A DNA stretch of 64,000 nucleotides from Bacteroidota bacterium (GTDB lineage Bacteria > Bacteroidota > Bacteroidia > Chitinophagales > Chitinophagaceae), in assembly GCA_013289175.1 (NCBI GenBank), contig JABDAN010000004.1, positions 32,951 through 96,950 of the forward strand, written 5' to 3'. Shown here piece after piece: positions 54,307 to 64,000 of this stretch (its first letter is position 1; every line of letters begins with the position of its first letter). Made by a program: the position numbers and the translations under genes. The notes under the pieces are model-generated. The model was not told the DNA's origin and did not search any database. It worked only from the letters and a program-made list of their open reading frames with translations.

Positions 54307-55382
54307 TCAATCTCAACTATCCGTTATTAAAGCCGGTCAGGATGCTCCTGCTTCCGTTTTCTCTGGTTTACGGTTTGATCGTTGTGGTGAGAAACTGGAT
54401 GTTTAATAAAAAGATCCTCCGGTCGGCCAGCTTTAATCTTCCTTTGATTTGTGTCGGAAATCTCTCCGTGGGGGGAACTGGCAAATCACCGATGGTTGAA
54501 TTGATGATAGAAAAATTAAAATCCAGTTTCAATGTTGCCGTACTCAGCCGGGGATATAAAAGAAAAACATCCGGTTATGCCCTGGCTTCCAAAGAAAGTA
54601 CGGCACTGGAAATCGGGGACGAACCCATGCAGTTCTACAATAAATTTCCGGGTGTTACGGTGGCCGTGGGCGAAGAAAGGGTGGTAGCCATTCCGCAACT
54701 ATTGCATGACCGCCCCGAGACCCAGGTCATCATCCTGGACGATGCCTTTCAGCATCGATCGGTTGCGGCGGGTTTTAATATCCTGCTCACGGACTTTAAC
54801 AATCTATATACGCGGGACTGGTTCCTTCCGACTGGCGATTTACGCGATCAACCGAAAAGCGCCCGTCGTGCGGATATCATCATCGTAACCAAATGTCCGC
54901 TAGATCTTTCGCTGGCCGAAAAAGACCGGGTCATCCGGGAAATCAAACCTGCTGCTCACCAGCAGATTTTTTTTACGGCCATCGCCTATCAAAACCCGTA
55001 TCAGGTCATTACCCGGGAGCCCTGGATCCCGGAGAAAGCGGCCGAGGTCATGCTGGTAACCGGCATTGCCAATCCGGGTCAGTTGAAAAAACACTTGGAA
55101 GAATACTTTAACGGATATGATGAATTGGCATTCAGTGATCACCATATTTTCACGATCGACGATTTGAAATATATTTTAAAAAAGTTTGATCAGATCCCTT
55201 CTTCCAGAAAAATCATTCTCACGACTGAAAAAGATGCCGTGCGGTTGCAGAAATTTTCTCAACAACTGCGCGACCTGCCGGTTTTTGTCATGCCCATTCA
55301 GCCGGTATTTTTATTTTATGAAGAAAATCAGTTTACACGCTTAATTACTACATTCATTCAGGGATTTCCTGGTCAAGCTTAA
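54303..55382 (+). CDS. lpxK: Tetraacyldisaccharide 4-prime-kinase (lipid A synthesis)
   Basis: A 359 aa membrane-associated kinase that adds the 4-prime phosphate to the lipid A precursor. An N-terminal amphipathic membrane helix (MLLLPFSLVYGLIVVVRNWM) precedes the Walker A VGNLSVGGTGKSPMVEL near residue 58. Other family parts are VLSRGYKRKTSGYALASKES, EVILDDAFQHR-like VIILDDAFQHRSVAAGFN, and LVTGIANPGQLKKHLEEYF. I place the start at the ATG overlapping the bioD stop (ATGA) rather than the TTG at 54291. Confidence 0.94.
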   Translation: MINLNYPLLKPVRMLLLPFSLVYGLIVVVRNWMFNKKILRSASFNLPLICVGNLSVGGTGKSPMVELMIEKLKSSFNVAVLSRGYKRKTSGYALASKESTALEIGDEPMQFYNKFPGVTVAVGEERVVAIPQLLHDRPETQVIILDDAFQHRSVAAGFNILLTDFNNLYTRDWFLPTGDLRDQPKSARRADIIIVTKCPLDLSLAEKDRVIREIKPAAHQQIFFTAIAYQNPYQVITREPWIPEKAAEVMLVTGIANPGQLKKHLEEYFNGYDELAFSDHHIFTIDDLKYILKKFDQIPSSRKIILTTEKDAVRLQKFSQQLRDLPVFVMPIQPVFLFYEENQFTRLITTFIQGFPGQA

Positions 55383-55388
55383 CGAGTT

Positions 55389-57344
55389 ATGGGTAACAAA
55401 CACACCGATAAGAAAAAGAAAAAAGTAAACGAATTCCTGCACCGGGGAGTGCTCGAAGTAACCCGTTCGGGCATGGGGTTTGTCGTAGTCAAAAATCTGG
55501 AAAGGGATGTGCTTGTCCGTCCCAACGATTTCAATACGGCGATGCATGGAGATACGGTGCTGGTTAAAATTACCCAGTCCAAAGCGGGCAACAACCGAAT
55601 ACAGGGCATCGTGGATGCCGTCGTAGAAAGAAAACAAACGGATTTTCCAGGTCATATCGAAATGGGAGAGGGCTTTGCATTTTTTATTGCCGAGACGGCG
55701 CGACCCATGACAGACGTATACATCCCGATGAACAAACTTGCCGGAGCCGTAAACATGGACCGGGTTATCGTTCGAATAACCGATTGGGGAAAAAACAAAA
55801 AACCCCAGGGAGAAGTGCTGCAGATTCTCGATGAATCTGATGAAAACGACCGGGTGATGAAAGAGATCCTGTTGGAAAATGGATTTGATATTGTATTTCC
55901 TGAAAAAGTGCTGGAAGAATCCGAAAGCCTGCCACAGACCATTCCCCCGGCAGATCTGGAAGGAAGAAAGGATTTTAGAAAAGTGCTGACTTTTACCATT
56001 GATCCGGCCGATGCTAAAGACTTCGATGACGCCCTGTCTTTTAGAAAATTAAAAGACGAGATCTATGAGATCGGAGTCCATATTGCCGACGTGAGCCACT
56101 ACGTAAAACCGGGAACCCTGCTGGACGAAGAAGCCTATGAACGGGCAACCTCTGTTTATCTGCCAGACCGGGTAAATCCGATGCTGCCTGAAAAAATTTC
56201 CAATGAACTCTGTTCGCTTCGTCCTCACGAAGACAAACTCTGTTTTTCGGCTGTTTTTCAAATCGGTCACAAAGGAGAAGTAAAAGATTATTGGTTGGGC
56301 AGGACCGTCATTCATTCCGATCAGCGGTTTGCCTATGAGGACGTTCAGGAAATCATTGATAAAAAAGAAGGACAATACCTGGAAGAAATAAACCTGCTCC
56401 ATGAGTTGGCACAGCGATTCAGAAGACAACGGATAAAAAAAGGAGCCATCAATTTTTCTTCTACCGAAGTCCGTTTCAAACTGGATCCCAAAGGAAAACC
56501 GGTTGGGATTCTGGTAAAGGAAAGCAAGGAATCCCACCAGCTGATTGAGGAATTCATGCTGCTGGCCAATCGCACGGTGGCCAGTCATGTTGCAAAAATT
56601 AAAATTAAAAAGAAGTCCGTTCCTTTTCCTTACCGGATCCATGATACGCCGGATAAGGAAAAACTAGCGCCCTTTGTAGAATTCGCAAAAAAATACGGGC
56701 ATCATTTTGATACCAAAACACCTGAAGGGATATCAGCTTCTTTTAATCTGATGCTCAAGGACGTGAAGGGTAAACCCGAACAACATGTGCTCGAACAATT
56801 GGGCATTCGCACGATGGCCAAAGCCGTATACACTACCGATAATATCGGACATTATGGTTTGGGATTCGGCAATTACTGTCATTTTACTTCACCCATCCGT
56901 CGCTACCCGGATGTCCTTACCCACCGGATCTTGCAGGAGGTGTTGGATGAAAAACTGGAAACGCATTCCAAACTGGAAGAACAATGTAAACACTGCAGTG
57001 AAAGAGAGCGGGCGGCCATGGATAGCGAGCGGGCTGCCAATAAGTATAAGCAGGTGGAGTATATGCGGGATTTTGTGGGCGACATATTCGAAGGCGTGAT
57101 CAGTGGGGTTGCTGCTTTTGGATTTTGGGTAGAAACGGTGGAACAAAAATGTGAGGGACTGGTGAGCCTCAACAGCCTCATGGAATACGACGATTTCCGT
57201 TTAATCGAAGGAGAATATGCCCTGGTTGGAAAACGAAGTGGCCGAAAGTTCAGGATGGGGGACAAGATCACGATCAAAGTAGTCTCGGCCAATCTGGCTA
57301 AAAGACAACTGGATTACGAATGGGTTCTTGAAAGCGGTAAATAA
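55389..57344 (+). CDS. rnr: Ribonuclease R
   Basis: A 651 aa processive 3-prime to 5-prime exoribonuclease of the RNB family. N-terminal cold-shock-like OB domains (VLEVTRSGMGFVVVKNLERD) are followed by the RNB core with the metal-binding TIDPADAKDFDDALSFRKL and LPDRVNPMLPEKISNELCSL, and YGLGFGNYCHFTSPIRRYPD. A C-terminal S1 domain follows (GDIFEGVISGVAAFGFWVET). It is somewhat shorter than E. coli RNase R and lacks the HTH and basic tail. It starts 6 nt after lpxK. Confidence 0.95.
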   Translation: MGNKHTDKKKKKVNEFLHRGVLEVTRSGMGFVVVKNLERDVLVRPNDFNTAMHGDTVLVKITQSKAGNNRIQGIVDAVVERKQTDFPGHIEMGEGFAFFIAETARPMTDVYIPMNKLAGAVNMDRVIVRITDWGKNKKPQGEVLQILDESDENDRVMKEILLENGFDIVFPEKVLEESESLPQTIPPADLEGRKDFRKVLTFTIDPADAKDFDDALSFRKLKDEIYEIGVHIADVSHYVKPGTLLDEEAYERATSVYLPDRVNPMLPEKISNELCSLRPHEDKLCFSAVFQIGHKGEVKDYWLGRTVIHSDQRFAYEDVQEIIDKKEGQYLEEINLLHELAQRFRRQRIKKGAINFSSTEVRFKLDPKGKPVGILVKESKESHQLIEEFMLLANRTVASHVAKIKIKKKSVPFPYRIHDTPDKEKLAPFVEFAKKYGHHFDTKTPEGISASFNLMLKDVKGKPEQHVLEQLGIRTMAKAVYTTDNIGHYGLGFGNYCHFTSPIRRYPDVLTHRILQEVLDEKLETHSKLEEQCKHCSERERAAMDSERAANKYKQVEYMRDFVGDIFEGVISGVAAFGFWVETVEQKCEGLVSLNSLMEYDDFRLIEGEYALVGKRSGRKFRMGDKITIKVVSANLAKRQLDYEWVLESGK

Positions 57345-57416
57345 ATGGGTTGCGGCCACCAAAAATTTGGGGATGGCCACTTGATCGGCTCAACTGCTCA
57401 ACTATAAAATGTTTGA

Positions 57417-58382
57417 ATGAAGCGTTTTCAGCAATTATCGCAGGAATTTTCAACCTACTTTAATATCAACCATTTTCCGGATCAACCGGAAACCCTGTAC
57501 GGAGCGGCCTCTTATATGATCGCAGATGGCGGTAAACGTGTCCGACCCGTTTTATGTCTCTTGGGCAATGAACTCTTCGGTCCCCTGGTTGCGGATACCT
57601 GGAAGACGGCTACGGCCATTGAACTCTTCCACAATTTCACCCTCATCCATGACGACATCATGGACAAAGCTCCGCTGAGGCGGGGACGGCCCACGGTTCA
57701 TGCCCGCTATGATGAGCCGACCGCCCTGCTCGCTGGTGATGTCATGTTGTTGCGCGTATATGAATACCTCAACCAAACCGATCCCCGGCATGCCCAAACC
57801 CTGATAAAGCTGCTCAATAAAACGGGAAGGGAGGTTTGCGAAGGACAGCAAATGGATATGGATTTTGAAAAGACGCCGGTCATTACGCCCGATCAATACC
57901 TGCAGATGATCGAATTAAAAACGGCTGTTTTTTTGGCGGCCAGCCTTCAAATGGGAGCAGAAATCGCAGGCGCAACGCATTCCGATCAGCAACATATCTA
58001 TGCTTTTGGGAAAAATATCGGTCTGGCCTTTCAGGTGCAGGACGATTGGCTGGATAGTTTCGGAGACCCGGCGACTTTCGGAAAACAAAATGGGGGAGAT
58101 ATCTTAGCCAATAAGAAAACATTTTTACTCGTGCATGCCCTGGCCAACGGCAGTGGAGAAGAAAAGTTGAAGATCGAAGACCTCATGAATTCCTCACCCG
58201 CGGATAAAATCGAGAAAATGATTGCCCTATACAAACAAACCGGCGCAGACCAGGCGGCTAGTCTGGCTAAGCAACACTATATTGAAAAAGCTTTTTCCCA
58301 TCTAGGGTTGATCGAAGTAGCCGCTGAAAATAAAACAGCGCTCCTGGAACTGGCAGACTACCTGCTGGAGCGGTCAATCTAG
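57417..58382 (+). CDS. Polyprenyl (isoprenyl) diphosphate synthase
   Basis: A 321 aa trans-prenyltransferase that condenses IPP onto allylic diphosphates. The first Asp-rich motif is LIHDDIMDKAPLRRGRPTVH (about 77-96) and the second is AFQVQDDWLDSFGDPATFGK near 204. The GGKRVRPVLCLLGNELFG segment is typical. Chain length cannot be set from sequence alone; geranylgeranyl or the menaquinone side chain are the likely products. It lies 72 nt after rnr and may be in the same unit. Confidence 0.94.
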   Translation: MKRFQQLSQEFSTYFNINHFPDQPETLYGAASYMIADGGKRVRPVLCLLGNELFGPLVADTWKTATAIELFHNFTLIHDDIMDKAPLRRGRPTVHARYDEPTALLAGDVMLLRVYEYLNQTDPRHAQTLIKLLNKTGREVCEGQQMDMDFEKTPVITPDQYLQMIELKTAVFLAASLQMGAEIAGATHSDQQHIYAFGKNIGLAFQVQDDWLDSFGDPATFGKQNGGDILANKKTFLLVHALANGSGEEKLKIEDLMNSSPADKIEKMIALYKQTGADQAASLAKQHYIEKAFSHLGLIEVAAENKTALLELADYLLERSI

Positions 58383-58453
58383 TTTTCCCGCGCAGGGTCT
58401 CCCGCGGTTGTGATGTAGGTCAATAGAGAAATCCTTGGTGCGTATAGTACCCG

Positions 58454-59359
58454 TCAGGTGACCAAATAGGTCACCCCTTCCAGGGCCAGGTTGGTTTCAG
58501 GAAATACCGCCCTGGCTTCCGTTTCAAAATCATCCAGCCGGTCGTATTTGGAGCTGAAATGGCCGATGAGCAGCCGCCGGACGCCGGCCATTTGAGCAAT
58601 GGTGGCTGCCTGTACCGTGGTACAATGAAACCTTTTGGTCGCTCTTTCTTCCAGATCCTTGAGGTAGGTCGTTTCGTGGTAGAGCAAATCAACACCCTGG
58701 ACCTTGACCGCCAACTGGGGATCAAAGACGGTATCTGCCGAATAGGCATAAGACTTGGGACGGGGGGCCGGATCGGTAATGCCCGCATTTTGTATGAGCA
58801 AACCGCCCTGGGTTTCATAGTTCTCCCCCCATTTCAGGCGGTCGAAAAAGGAAGATGGAACGCCTGCCAACCGCGCTTTTTCCGGATTCACTTTCCGAGG
58901 TGGCCGAATTTGCCGGAAAATAAAACCCCAGCACTCTATGCGGTGGGAAACCCGGAAGGCTTCAACCTGAAACCGGTTGTCTTTGACCAGGACGGTCTCT
59001 TCTTCCAGCCGGTGAAAAATCAGATTATAAGGCAGTTGGGTATCGGCCACCTGGAGTTGCAGGTCGAAAATATCTTTTAGGGATGCGGGGCCGTAGAGAT
59101 TCAGGTCCTGGTGGCGGCCCAGTAGGCCCATGCTGGTGATCAGACCGATCAGACCGAAATAATGGTCGCCATGCAGGTGGGATATAAAAATATGGTTTAT
59201 CCGGCTGCGGCGGATCTTGTATTTGTTCATCTGGGTCTGTGTCCCTTCCCCACAATCCACAAGGAAAAGATGATCATCCAGGGTGATCACCTGTGCGGTC
59301 GGATGCCGGTCAAAGGCCGGTATAGCAGAATTGTTTCCTAAGATGGTAACTGCGAGCAC
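58454..59359 (-). CDS. rnz: Ribonuclease Z
   Basis: A 301 aa metallo-beta-lactamase-fold endonuclease that processes tRNA 3-prime ends. The start is GTG, giving VLAVTILGNNSAIPAFDRHP, typical for the family. The zinc motif His-x-His-x-Asp-His is in ISHLHGDHYFGLIGLI, near residues 60-65. Further conserved parts are DCGEGTQTQMNKYKI, YSADTVFDPQL and LLYHETTYLKDLEERA. It is convergent with the prenyl synthase; a STAS-domain gene lies upstream on the same strand. Confidence 0.96.
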   Translation of the reverse strand: MLAVTILGNNSAIPAFDRHPTAQVITLDDHLFLVDCGEGTQTQMNKYKIRRSRINHIFISHLHGDHYFGLIGLITSMGLLGRHQDLNLYGPASLKDIFDLQLQVADTQLPYNLIFHRLEEETVLVKDNRFQVEAFRVSHRIECWGFIFRQIRPPRKVNPEKARLAGVPSSFFDRLKWGENYETQGGLLIQNAGITDPAPRPKSYAYSADTVFDPQLAVKVQGVDLLYHETTYLKDLEERATKRFHCTTVQAATIAQMAGVRRLLIGHFSSKYDRLDDFETEARAVFPETNLALEGVTYLVT

Positions 59360-59485
59360 AAGTAGGATTTAGGTATGATCAATGGGCGGGATACCCGGTT
59401 TTTCTATATATCGGATGAAAAATAATACAAAAAGTAATAGGAAACGGATTTGATCGTTAGCATATTATCCGCCTCCCGTTGAGAA

Positions 59486-59854
59486 CTAATCCGTGAATTC
59501 CCTTTCGAGTTCTTCCATGAAAATGATGTCAGAGCCTTCCAAAGCCGTAGGGGCGATTTGCAGGTTCTCAAATTGTTCGTTCTGATCAAAATATTTTTTA
59601 ACACTTGGTTGTAGTTCGCATAAAACTAAGGAAGCGCGCGCTGCATAAAACAGGTTTCTCAGATCCCAAATGGCCTGCGCAGCAGCAGAATCCATTTTTT
59701 GAATGTCTTTTAAATTTAGGAGCAGGTTTTTTACATCTTGTTTCAAAAGTGGCTCACAAAGATCATGCAGCGCTGCTGTCATATTAGCAGTAAGATGGGC
59801 TTCAACCACAGTAATGGCATGGAATTTCTCGTTGGTACTAATTTTGACTTTCAT
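59486..59854 (-). CDS. STAS-domain protein (anti-sigma antagonist type)
   Basis: A 122 aa single STAS domain related to SpoIIAA. The core is AHLTANMTAALHDLCEPLLK, then VKNLLLNLKDIQKMDSAAAQ, where the Ser of MDSAAA occupies the phosphorylation position of anti-sigma antagonists. No anti-sigma kinase is in the window. In Bacteroidota a STAS gene beside rnz is a common arrangement. It is divergent from clpC. Confidence 0.88.
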   Translation of the reverse strand: MKVKISTNEKFHAITVVEAHLTANMTAALHDLCEPLLKQDVKNLLLNLKDIQKMDSAAAQAIWDLRNLFYAARASLVLCELQPSVKKYFDQNEQFENLQIAPTALEGSDIIFMEELEREFTD

Positions 59855-59945
59855 TCAACCGGCCTTGTTAACATACGTTGATAAACCATCGAAAACAGGA
59901 ATCAAAAATATTCGTTATTATTGTATTAAGCTCAATTAGTTAAAA

Positions 59946-62471
59946 ATGGATAATAATTTTTCGGCCCAGGTTAAAGAGATTATTTCGTTCAGCAGGGAGG
60001 AAGCCTTAAGGTTAGGAAATGACTTTATTGGGACAGAACATTTGCTATTGGGACTTATCAGGGAGGGGGACAATACAGCCGTCCGGATCCTGAAAAGTTT
60101 CAATGTAGATCTGTATGAGCTCCGTAAGGAAGTAGAACTCGCAGTCAAAGACAAGACGGGAAAGAATATTGCAAACATCAATAGCCTGCCTTTGACAAAA
60201 CAGGCAGAGAAAGTCATCCGGGTGACCGTGCTGGAAGCAAAGGCCCTGAAAAGCCCGACGGTAGAAACCGAACACCTCATGCTTTCCATTTTGAAGAACA
60301 AAGAAAACATCGCTACTCAAATCTTAAATCAGTTTGACGTGGATTACGATTTATTCAGAAATGAACTGGGTGTTGTTAAAAGCAATGATACCCGCAGTGA
60401 ATATGCCGAGGAGAATGATGATGATTTTGACGACGAAAAAAAATACGCACAACAGAAAGCTCGTCCGGCTGGAAATACAAAAAGCAAGACGCCCGTGCTG
60501 GACAATTTCGGAAGAGACATCACCCGGCTGGCAGAAATGAATTCCCTGGATCCGATCGTGGGACGGGAAGAAGAAATCGAACGGGTTTCCCAGATTCTTT
60601 CCAGAAGAAAAAAGAATAATCCGATCCTGATCGGAGAGCCTGGCGTGGGCAAGACGGCCATTGTTGAAGGCTTGGCGCTTCGCATCGTACAGCGTAAAGT
60701 ATCCCGGGTACTCTTCGACAAAAGAGTGATTTCACTGGATCTGGCGGCCCTGGTCGCTGGTACAAAATACCGGGGTCAGTTTGAAGAACGCATGAAAGCC
60801 ATCATGAATGAGCTTGAAAAAAATCGGGACGTGATTTTATTCATCGATGAAATACACACCATCGTAGGGGCGGGCGGAGCTTCCGGATCACTGGACGCAT
60901 CCAATATTTTTAAACCTGCCCTGGCCCGCGGCGAACTGCAATGCATCGGCGCCTCCACATTGGATGAATACAGAATGTACATTGAAAAAGATGGAGCCCT
61001 GGATCGGCGGTTTCAGAAAGTGATGATCGATCCACCCAGCGTGGACGAAACCATTCAGATCCTGGAAAATATCAAATCCAAATACGAGGACTATCACAAC
61101 GTCTCCTATTCAGAAGAAGCCATTCAGGCCTGCGTCAAACTCAGTGACCGATATATGACCGATCGTCTTTTGCCAGATAAAGCCATCGATGTGCTGGATG
61201 AAGTTGGCGCTCGGGTGCATTTGAAAAATATCAATGTACCCCAGAATATCGTCGAGTTTGAAAAGAAGATCGAAGATGTGAAGAACGAGAAAAATAAAGT
61301 GGTTAAGAGCCAGAAATTTGAAGAGGCAGCGTCTTTGCGCGATGCCGAAAAGCGTCTGCAGGAAGAACTGGAAAAAGCCAAACTCCAGTGGGAGGAAGAA
61401 AGCAAACACCGTCGCTATCCGATAGACGAAGACAATATCGCAGAAGTCGTCAGTATGATGACGGGCATTCCGGTAAAAAGGATGATCCAGGCAGAAAGCG
61501 AAAAGCTGCGCAATATGTCGGTTGACATGGAATCCATGGTCGTCGGCCAGAGCGAAGCCATCCTAAAAGTGGTCAAGGCCATTCAAAGAAACCGGGTGGG
61601 GTTAAAGGATCCTAAAAAGCCCATTGGTACATTTATATTCCTGGGTCCTACCGGGGTCGGCAAGACGGAGTTGGCCCGTGCCCTGGCGCGGTATATGTTC
61701 GATTCAGAAGATTCTCTGGTGCGCATTGATATGAGTGAATACATGGAAAAATTTACCGTGAGCCGGTTGATCGGAGCACCTCCCGGATATGTGGGTTATG
61801 AAGAAGGTGGACAGCTGACAGAAAAAGTCAGGCGGAAACCCTACAGTGTAATCCTCTTGGATGAAATTGAAAAAGCACACCCTGATATTTACAATATTTT
61901 ACTGCAGGTACTCGATGATGGACAATTGACCGATGGGCTGGGAAGGAAAGTGGATTTCAAAAACACTTTGATCATCATGACCTCCAATATCGGAGCCCGC
62001 CAGTTGAAGGACTTCGGTGCAGGCGTAGGGTTTGCCACGACGGCCAGAACCGCCAATGCGGAAGAAAACAGCAAGCAGGTCATCGAAAAAGCACTCAAGC
62101 GGACATTTAGTCCTGAGTTTTTAAATCGGGTAGACGATATCATCATTTTCAATTCCCTGAACCGGGATAATATTTTCAATATCATCGATATCCTGATGAA
62201 GGGCGTGATGAAAAGACTGGTACAACTCGGATTTAGCCTGGAACTGACGGCCGATGCCAAAGCCTTCCTGGCAGAAAAAGGATACGACCAGGAATTTGGC
62301 GCAAGGCCCCTTCACCGGGCCATCCAGAAATACCTGGAAGATCCGCTGGCTGAAGAGATTTTGAATCTGAACATCAAGAGCGGCGATGTGATGATTGCCG
62401 ATCTGGATAAAGTAGAATCAAAAATCAGGTTTACTTTGAAAGAAAAAGAAAAGGAAGCTTCTGAAGTCTGA
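59946..62471 (+). CDS. clpC: ClpC-type AAA+ unfoldase of the Clp protease
   Basis: An 841 aa HSP100 ATPase that unfolds proteins for ClpP. Two N-terminal Clp_N repeats ([40 protein letters not shown]) precede AAA domain 1 with Walker [14 protein letters not shown] near 230 and Walker [15 protein letters not shown]-like middle coiled coil follows ([20 protein letters not shown]), which marks ClpC rather than ClpA or ClpB. AAA domain 2 has Walker [14 protein letters not shown] near 566. The gene is monocistronic and ends in a hairpin. Confidence 0.96.
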   Translation: MDNNFSAQVKEIISFSREEALRLGNDFIGTEHLLLGLIREGDNTAVRILKSFNVDLYELRKEVELAVKDKTGKNIANINSLPLTKQAEKVIRVTVLEAKALKSPTVETEHLMLSILKNKENIATQILNQFDVDYDLFRNELGVVKSNDTRSEYAEENDDDFDDEKKYAQQKARPAGNTKSKTPVLDNFGRDITRLAEMNSLDPIVGREEEIERVSQILSRRKKNNPILIGEPGVGKTAIVEGLALRIVQRKVSRVLFDKRVISLDLAALVAGTKYRGQFEERMKAIMNELEKNRDVILFIDEIHTIVGAGGASGSLDASNIFKPALARGELQCIGASTLDEYRMYIEKDGALDRRFQKVMIDPPSVDETIQILENIKSKYEDYHNVSYSEEAIQACVKLSDRYMTDRLLPDKAIDVLDEVGARVHLKNINVPQNIVEFEKKIEDVKNEKNKVVKSQKFEEAASLRDAEKRLQEELEKAKLQWEEESKHRRYPIDEDNIAEVVSMMTGIPVKRMIQAESEKLRNMSVDMESMVVGQSEAILKVVKAIQRNRVGLKDPKKPIGTFIFLGPTGVGKTELARALARYMFDSEDSLVRIDMSEYMEKFTVSRLIGAPPGYVGYEEGGQLTEKVRRKPYSVILLDEIEKAHPDIYNILLQVLDDGQLTDGLGRKVDFKNTLIIMTSNIGARQLKDFGAGVGFATTARTANAEENSKQVIEKALKRTFSPEFLNRVDDIIIFNSLNRDNIFNIIDILMKGVMKRLVQLGFSLELTADAKAFLAEKGYDQEFGARPLHRAIQKYLEDPLAEEILNLNIKSGDVMIADLDKVESKIRFTLKEKEKEASEV

Positions 62472-62499
62472 GAAGCGCGCTTAATATTTAATTTAAATT

Positions 62500-62549
62500 A
62501 TTTGCCACGGTGCCCGGAAAATTTCCCGAGTATTCGTGGCAAATCTTTT
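62500..62549 (+). terminator. Terminator of clpC
   Basis: ATTTGCCACG (62500-62509) pairs with CGTGGCAAAT (62535-62544) around a 25 nt loop, and CTTTTA follows. It starts 28 nt after the clpC stop. Confidence 0.7.
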
Positions 62550-62571
62550 ATTTGCAGTACGGTAACTCATT

Positions 62572-63270
62572 ATGTCAGAAAAAAAAATCATCATCACCAT
62601 CGACGGCTGGTCATCCTGCGGTAAAAGTACGCTGGCAAAACAGCTGGCGGCAAAACTGAAGTATACCTATATCGACAGCGGCGCCATGTACCGGGCCATC
62701 ACCCTGTATTTTTTGCGCAACCATGTGGATTGGACCGATGCCAAGGCCGTTGCCCGGGCGCTCAAGGAAATTCATATCGAATTTCATTACAATGAACAGA
62801 CCAAATCCAGCGAGATCCTGCTCAATGGAGAGCACGTCGAGTACCTGATCCGCGAACTGGTTATTGCTGAAAAAGTAAGTGAGGTGGCGGCCATCAAAGC
62901 GGTCCGTGAATATGCGGTTGCCCAGCAGCAACTCTTGGGCGCTCACCGGGCCATTGTCATGGACGGCAGGGATATCGGAACCGTGGTATTTCCCAATGCG
63001 GAACTTAAAATATTTATGACGGCTGACAATGCCGTGCGCGTGGAAAGACGTTTTCGGGAGCTGTACGAAAAGAACCCGAATATCAGTCTGGAGGAAGTGA
63101 AAAACAACCTGGAGATGCGCGACTACATCGATTCCCACCGGGAAATCAGCCCGCTGCGCAAAGCTTCCGATGCCATTGTGCTGGATAACACCAACCTGTT
63201 TCCCCAGGAGCAATTCCAATTAGCCTATAAATGGGCCATGGATAAAATCAGTTCTACCCAGCCCAGCTAG
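62572..63270 (+). CDS. cmk: Cytidylate kinase
   Basis: A 232 aa enzyme that phosphorylates CMP and dCMP. The P-loop is GWSSCGKSTLAKQLA (12-26), where most proteins have GPSGSGKGT; the Ser-Ser-Cys form is usual in Bacteroidota. Further parts are YIDSGAMYRAITLYFLRN, the CMP-binding GRDIGTVVFPNAELKIFMTA and the RDYIDSHREISPLRKASDAI lid. Length is complete. It lies 100 nt downstream of clpC, beyond its hairpin. Confidence 0.96.
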   Translation: MSEKKIIITIDGWSSCGKSTLAKQLAAKLKYTYIDSGAMYRAITLYFLRNHVDWTDAKAVARALKEIHIEFHYNEQTKSSEILLNGEHVEYLIRELVIAEKVSEVAAIKAVREYAVAQQQLLGAHRAIVMDGRDIGTVVFPNAELKIFMTADNAVRVERRFRELYEKNPNISLEEVKNNLEMRDYIDSHREISPLRKASDAIVLDNTNLFPQEQFQLAYKWAMDKISSTQPS

Positions 63271-63641
63271 TCTATTCTCTCCCTTTACTGAAATGAAATA
63301 GGTTGCACCGTCTGCAGCCGGGTCCTTTTTTGCCTTCGAACAAGGCTTTTTTGATTTCCACTCCTTGAAAACACTTTAAAATAAAATTATATATTATTTA
63401 TTTTCTAGATGTCCTTCTGTTTTTATTAGTTCGGCGAAAAAAAACTGAAATATTTTTGGATAATATGATCCCAAATGAATGCCGGATTCATTTTTTTTGT
63501 ATTTTTATCGAAGCGGGTTAAAAAATGGGGAAAAAGGGGTATCCCGGGACTTGAGCAGACGTTTTTTCAGAGAAAACCCCGATAATTCCGACCTCATGGG
63601 CCCTTGGGGCCGGAGAGAGAAAAAAGTTTAAAAAGCACACC
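63271..63641. other. Intergenic region; holds one terminator
   Basis: Between cmk and a small membrane protein gene. Apart from the hairpin at 63473-63498 I see no gene or RNA. The last 100 nt before 63642 are purine-rich and may hold the promoter of the small gene. Confidence 0.4.
63473..63498 (+). terminator. Terminator-like hairpin downstream of cmk
   Basis: AAATGAAT (63473-63480) pairs perfectly with ATTCATTT (63486-63493) around gccgg, and the T-run continues to 63498. It lies 200 nt after the cmk stop. Confidence 0.6.
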
Positions 63642-63824
63642 ATGAATAGATCCTTCGAAAGAATTACAAAGATCCTCCTGGGTTCTGGAATCTACTGGGT
63701 AGGGTACTGCGGATTTTTTACCCACCAGCAAAACATCGTGTATTCATCCCTTTGCCTGGTATTGATCATATCCGGTCTGGTGGTAGCTGGCTGGAACTCT
63801 TCCAATTTATACCGGGGTCAATAA
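63642..63824 (+). CDS. Small membrane protein
   Basis: A 60 aa protein (MNRSFERITKILLGSGIYWV) with two predicted membrane helices, about residues 10-26 and 32-50, and a short polar tail. A terminator follows about 95 nt later. Composition is coding-like. No family recognised. Confidence 0.55.
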   Translation: MNRSFERITKILLGSGIYWVGYCGFFTHQQNIVYSSLCLVLIISGLVVAGWNSSNLYRGQ

Positions 63825-63919
63825 AACATCAATTTTAAAAGGACTTCGAACACTGGGTTTCCCTGGTGCGGATCCCCACCCACGACAAAGCCTGATTTTA
63901 TCTTTTACCATAAATAAAG

Positions 63920-63950
63920 AAGCCATCTCAAATACTGAGATGGCTTTTTT
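63920..63950. terminator. Terminator, probably bidirectional
   Basis: AAGCCATCTCA (63920-63930) pairs with TGAGATGGCTT (63936-63946) around a 5 nt loop. A T-run follows on the plus strand, and a T-rich tract lies on the minus side. Confidence 0.85.
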
Positions 63951-63985
63951 GGGTATAGTCCCTATTATTTCTAATCTAGACTAAT

Positions 63986-64000
63986 TTAAGCTTTTGCTTT
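63986..64000 (-). CDS. Possible 3-prime end of a minus-strand gene
   Basis: The last 15 bases read on the minus strand as Lys-Ala-Lys-Ala-stop. The terminator at 63920-63950 lies 36 nt downstream, as expected for a convergent gene. Too short to identify. Confidence 0.25.
   Translation of the reverse strand, partial: KAKA

Overview
The window reads as a chromosomal segment of a Bacteroidota bacterium, most likely from the Chitinophagaceae or a close family. The grounds are a short (285 aa) RpoD-type primary sigma factor, the DUF3822-rsmD pair, MacB/FtsX-type permeases without an adjacent ATPase, TlpA/DUF4369, DUF1080 and azurin-like lipoproteins, a SprA-like surface protein, and several good matches to the Bacteroidota promoter (-33 TTG, -7 TAnnTTTG). 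Shine-Dalgarno sequences are mostly absent. Family assignments come from recognising the protein sequences; no database search was run.

Left part (1-28 kb), accessory and partly decayed. It opens with the N-terminal part of a MacB-like permease on the minus strand, running off the left edge. Next come a zwf-GH63 pair and a five-gene operon (DUF1080 lipoprotein, azurin-like protein, VOC protein, HAD hydrolase, DeoR regulator) in which deoR is frameshifted. A Xre/RES toxin-antitoxin module follows, then an ArsR regulator with a DUF2147 gene, a serine hydrolase, and a stress or xenobiotic cluster (HxlR, YceI, pirin, AraC, aldo-keto reductase, SnoaL-like protein, two DinB proteins, luciferase-like oxidoreductase). 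The stretch ends with lipoproteins, a TlpA-like thioredoxin, a phosphodiester glycosidase and tRNA-Arg(TCT). Several stop-interrupted or start-less coding remnants lie between these genes.

Right part (28-64 kb), denser and more housekeeping in content. It holds an ABC-F ATPase, a VOC protein, a 1171 aa SprA-like surface protein, a GMC oxidoreductase, an outer-membrane-type protein, a PLP decarboxylase and a coiled-coil membrane protein. After these come holA, a second MacB-like permease, ribF, purM and a BlaI/M56 pair, then rpoD, trxB, folB, a TPR protein and a tightly overlapping chain DUF3822-rsmD-bioD-lpxK-rnr. Polyprenyl synthetase, rnz, a STAS protein, clpC and cmk close the window.

The most unusual locus is at 46.2-48.8 kb. 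A BlaI-type repressor overlaps by 4 nt a 697 aa membrane protein that joins a BlaR1-like M56 protease module, a complete zinc N-acetylmuramoyl-L-alanine amidase in the place of the usual penicillin-binding sensor, and a C-terminal TonB domain. Two repressor-like dyads flank the predicted promoter of the repressor gene. I read it as a candidate peptidoglycan-sensing signalling system. Other points of interest are paired operator and promoter sites for ArsR, HxlR and the Xre/RES module, and a single-base deoR frameshift in a T6 run.
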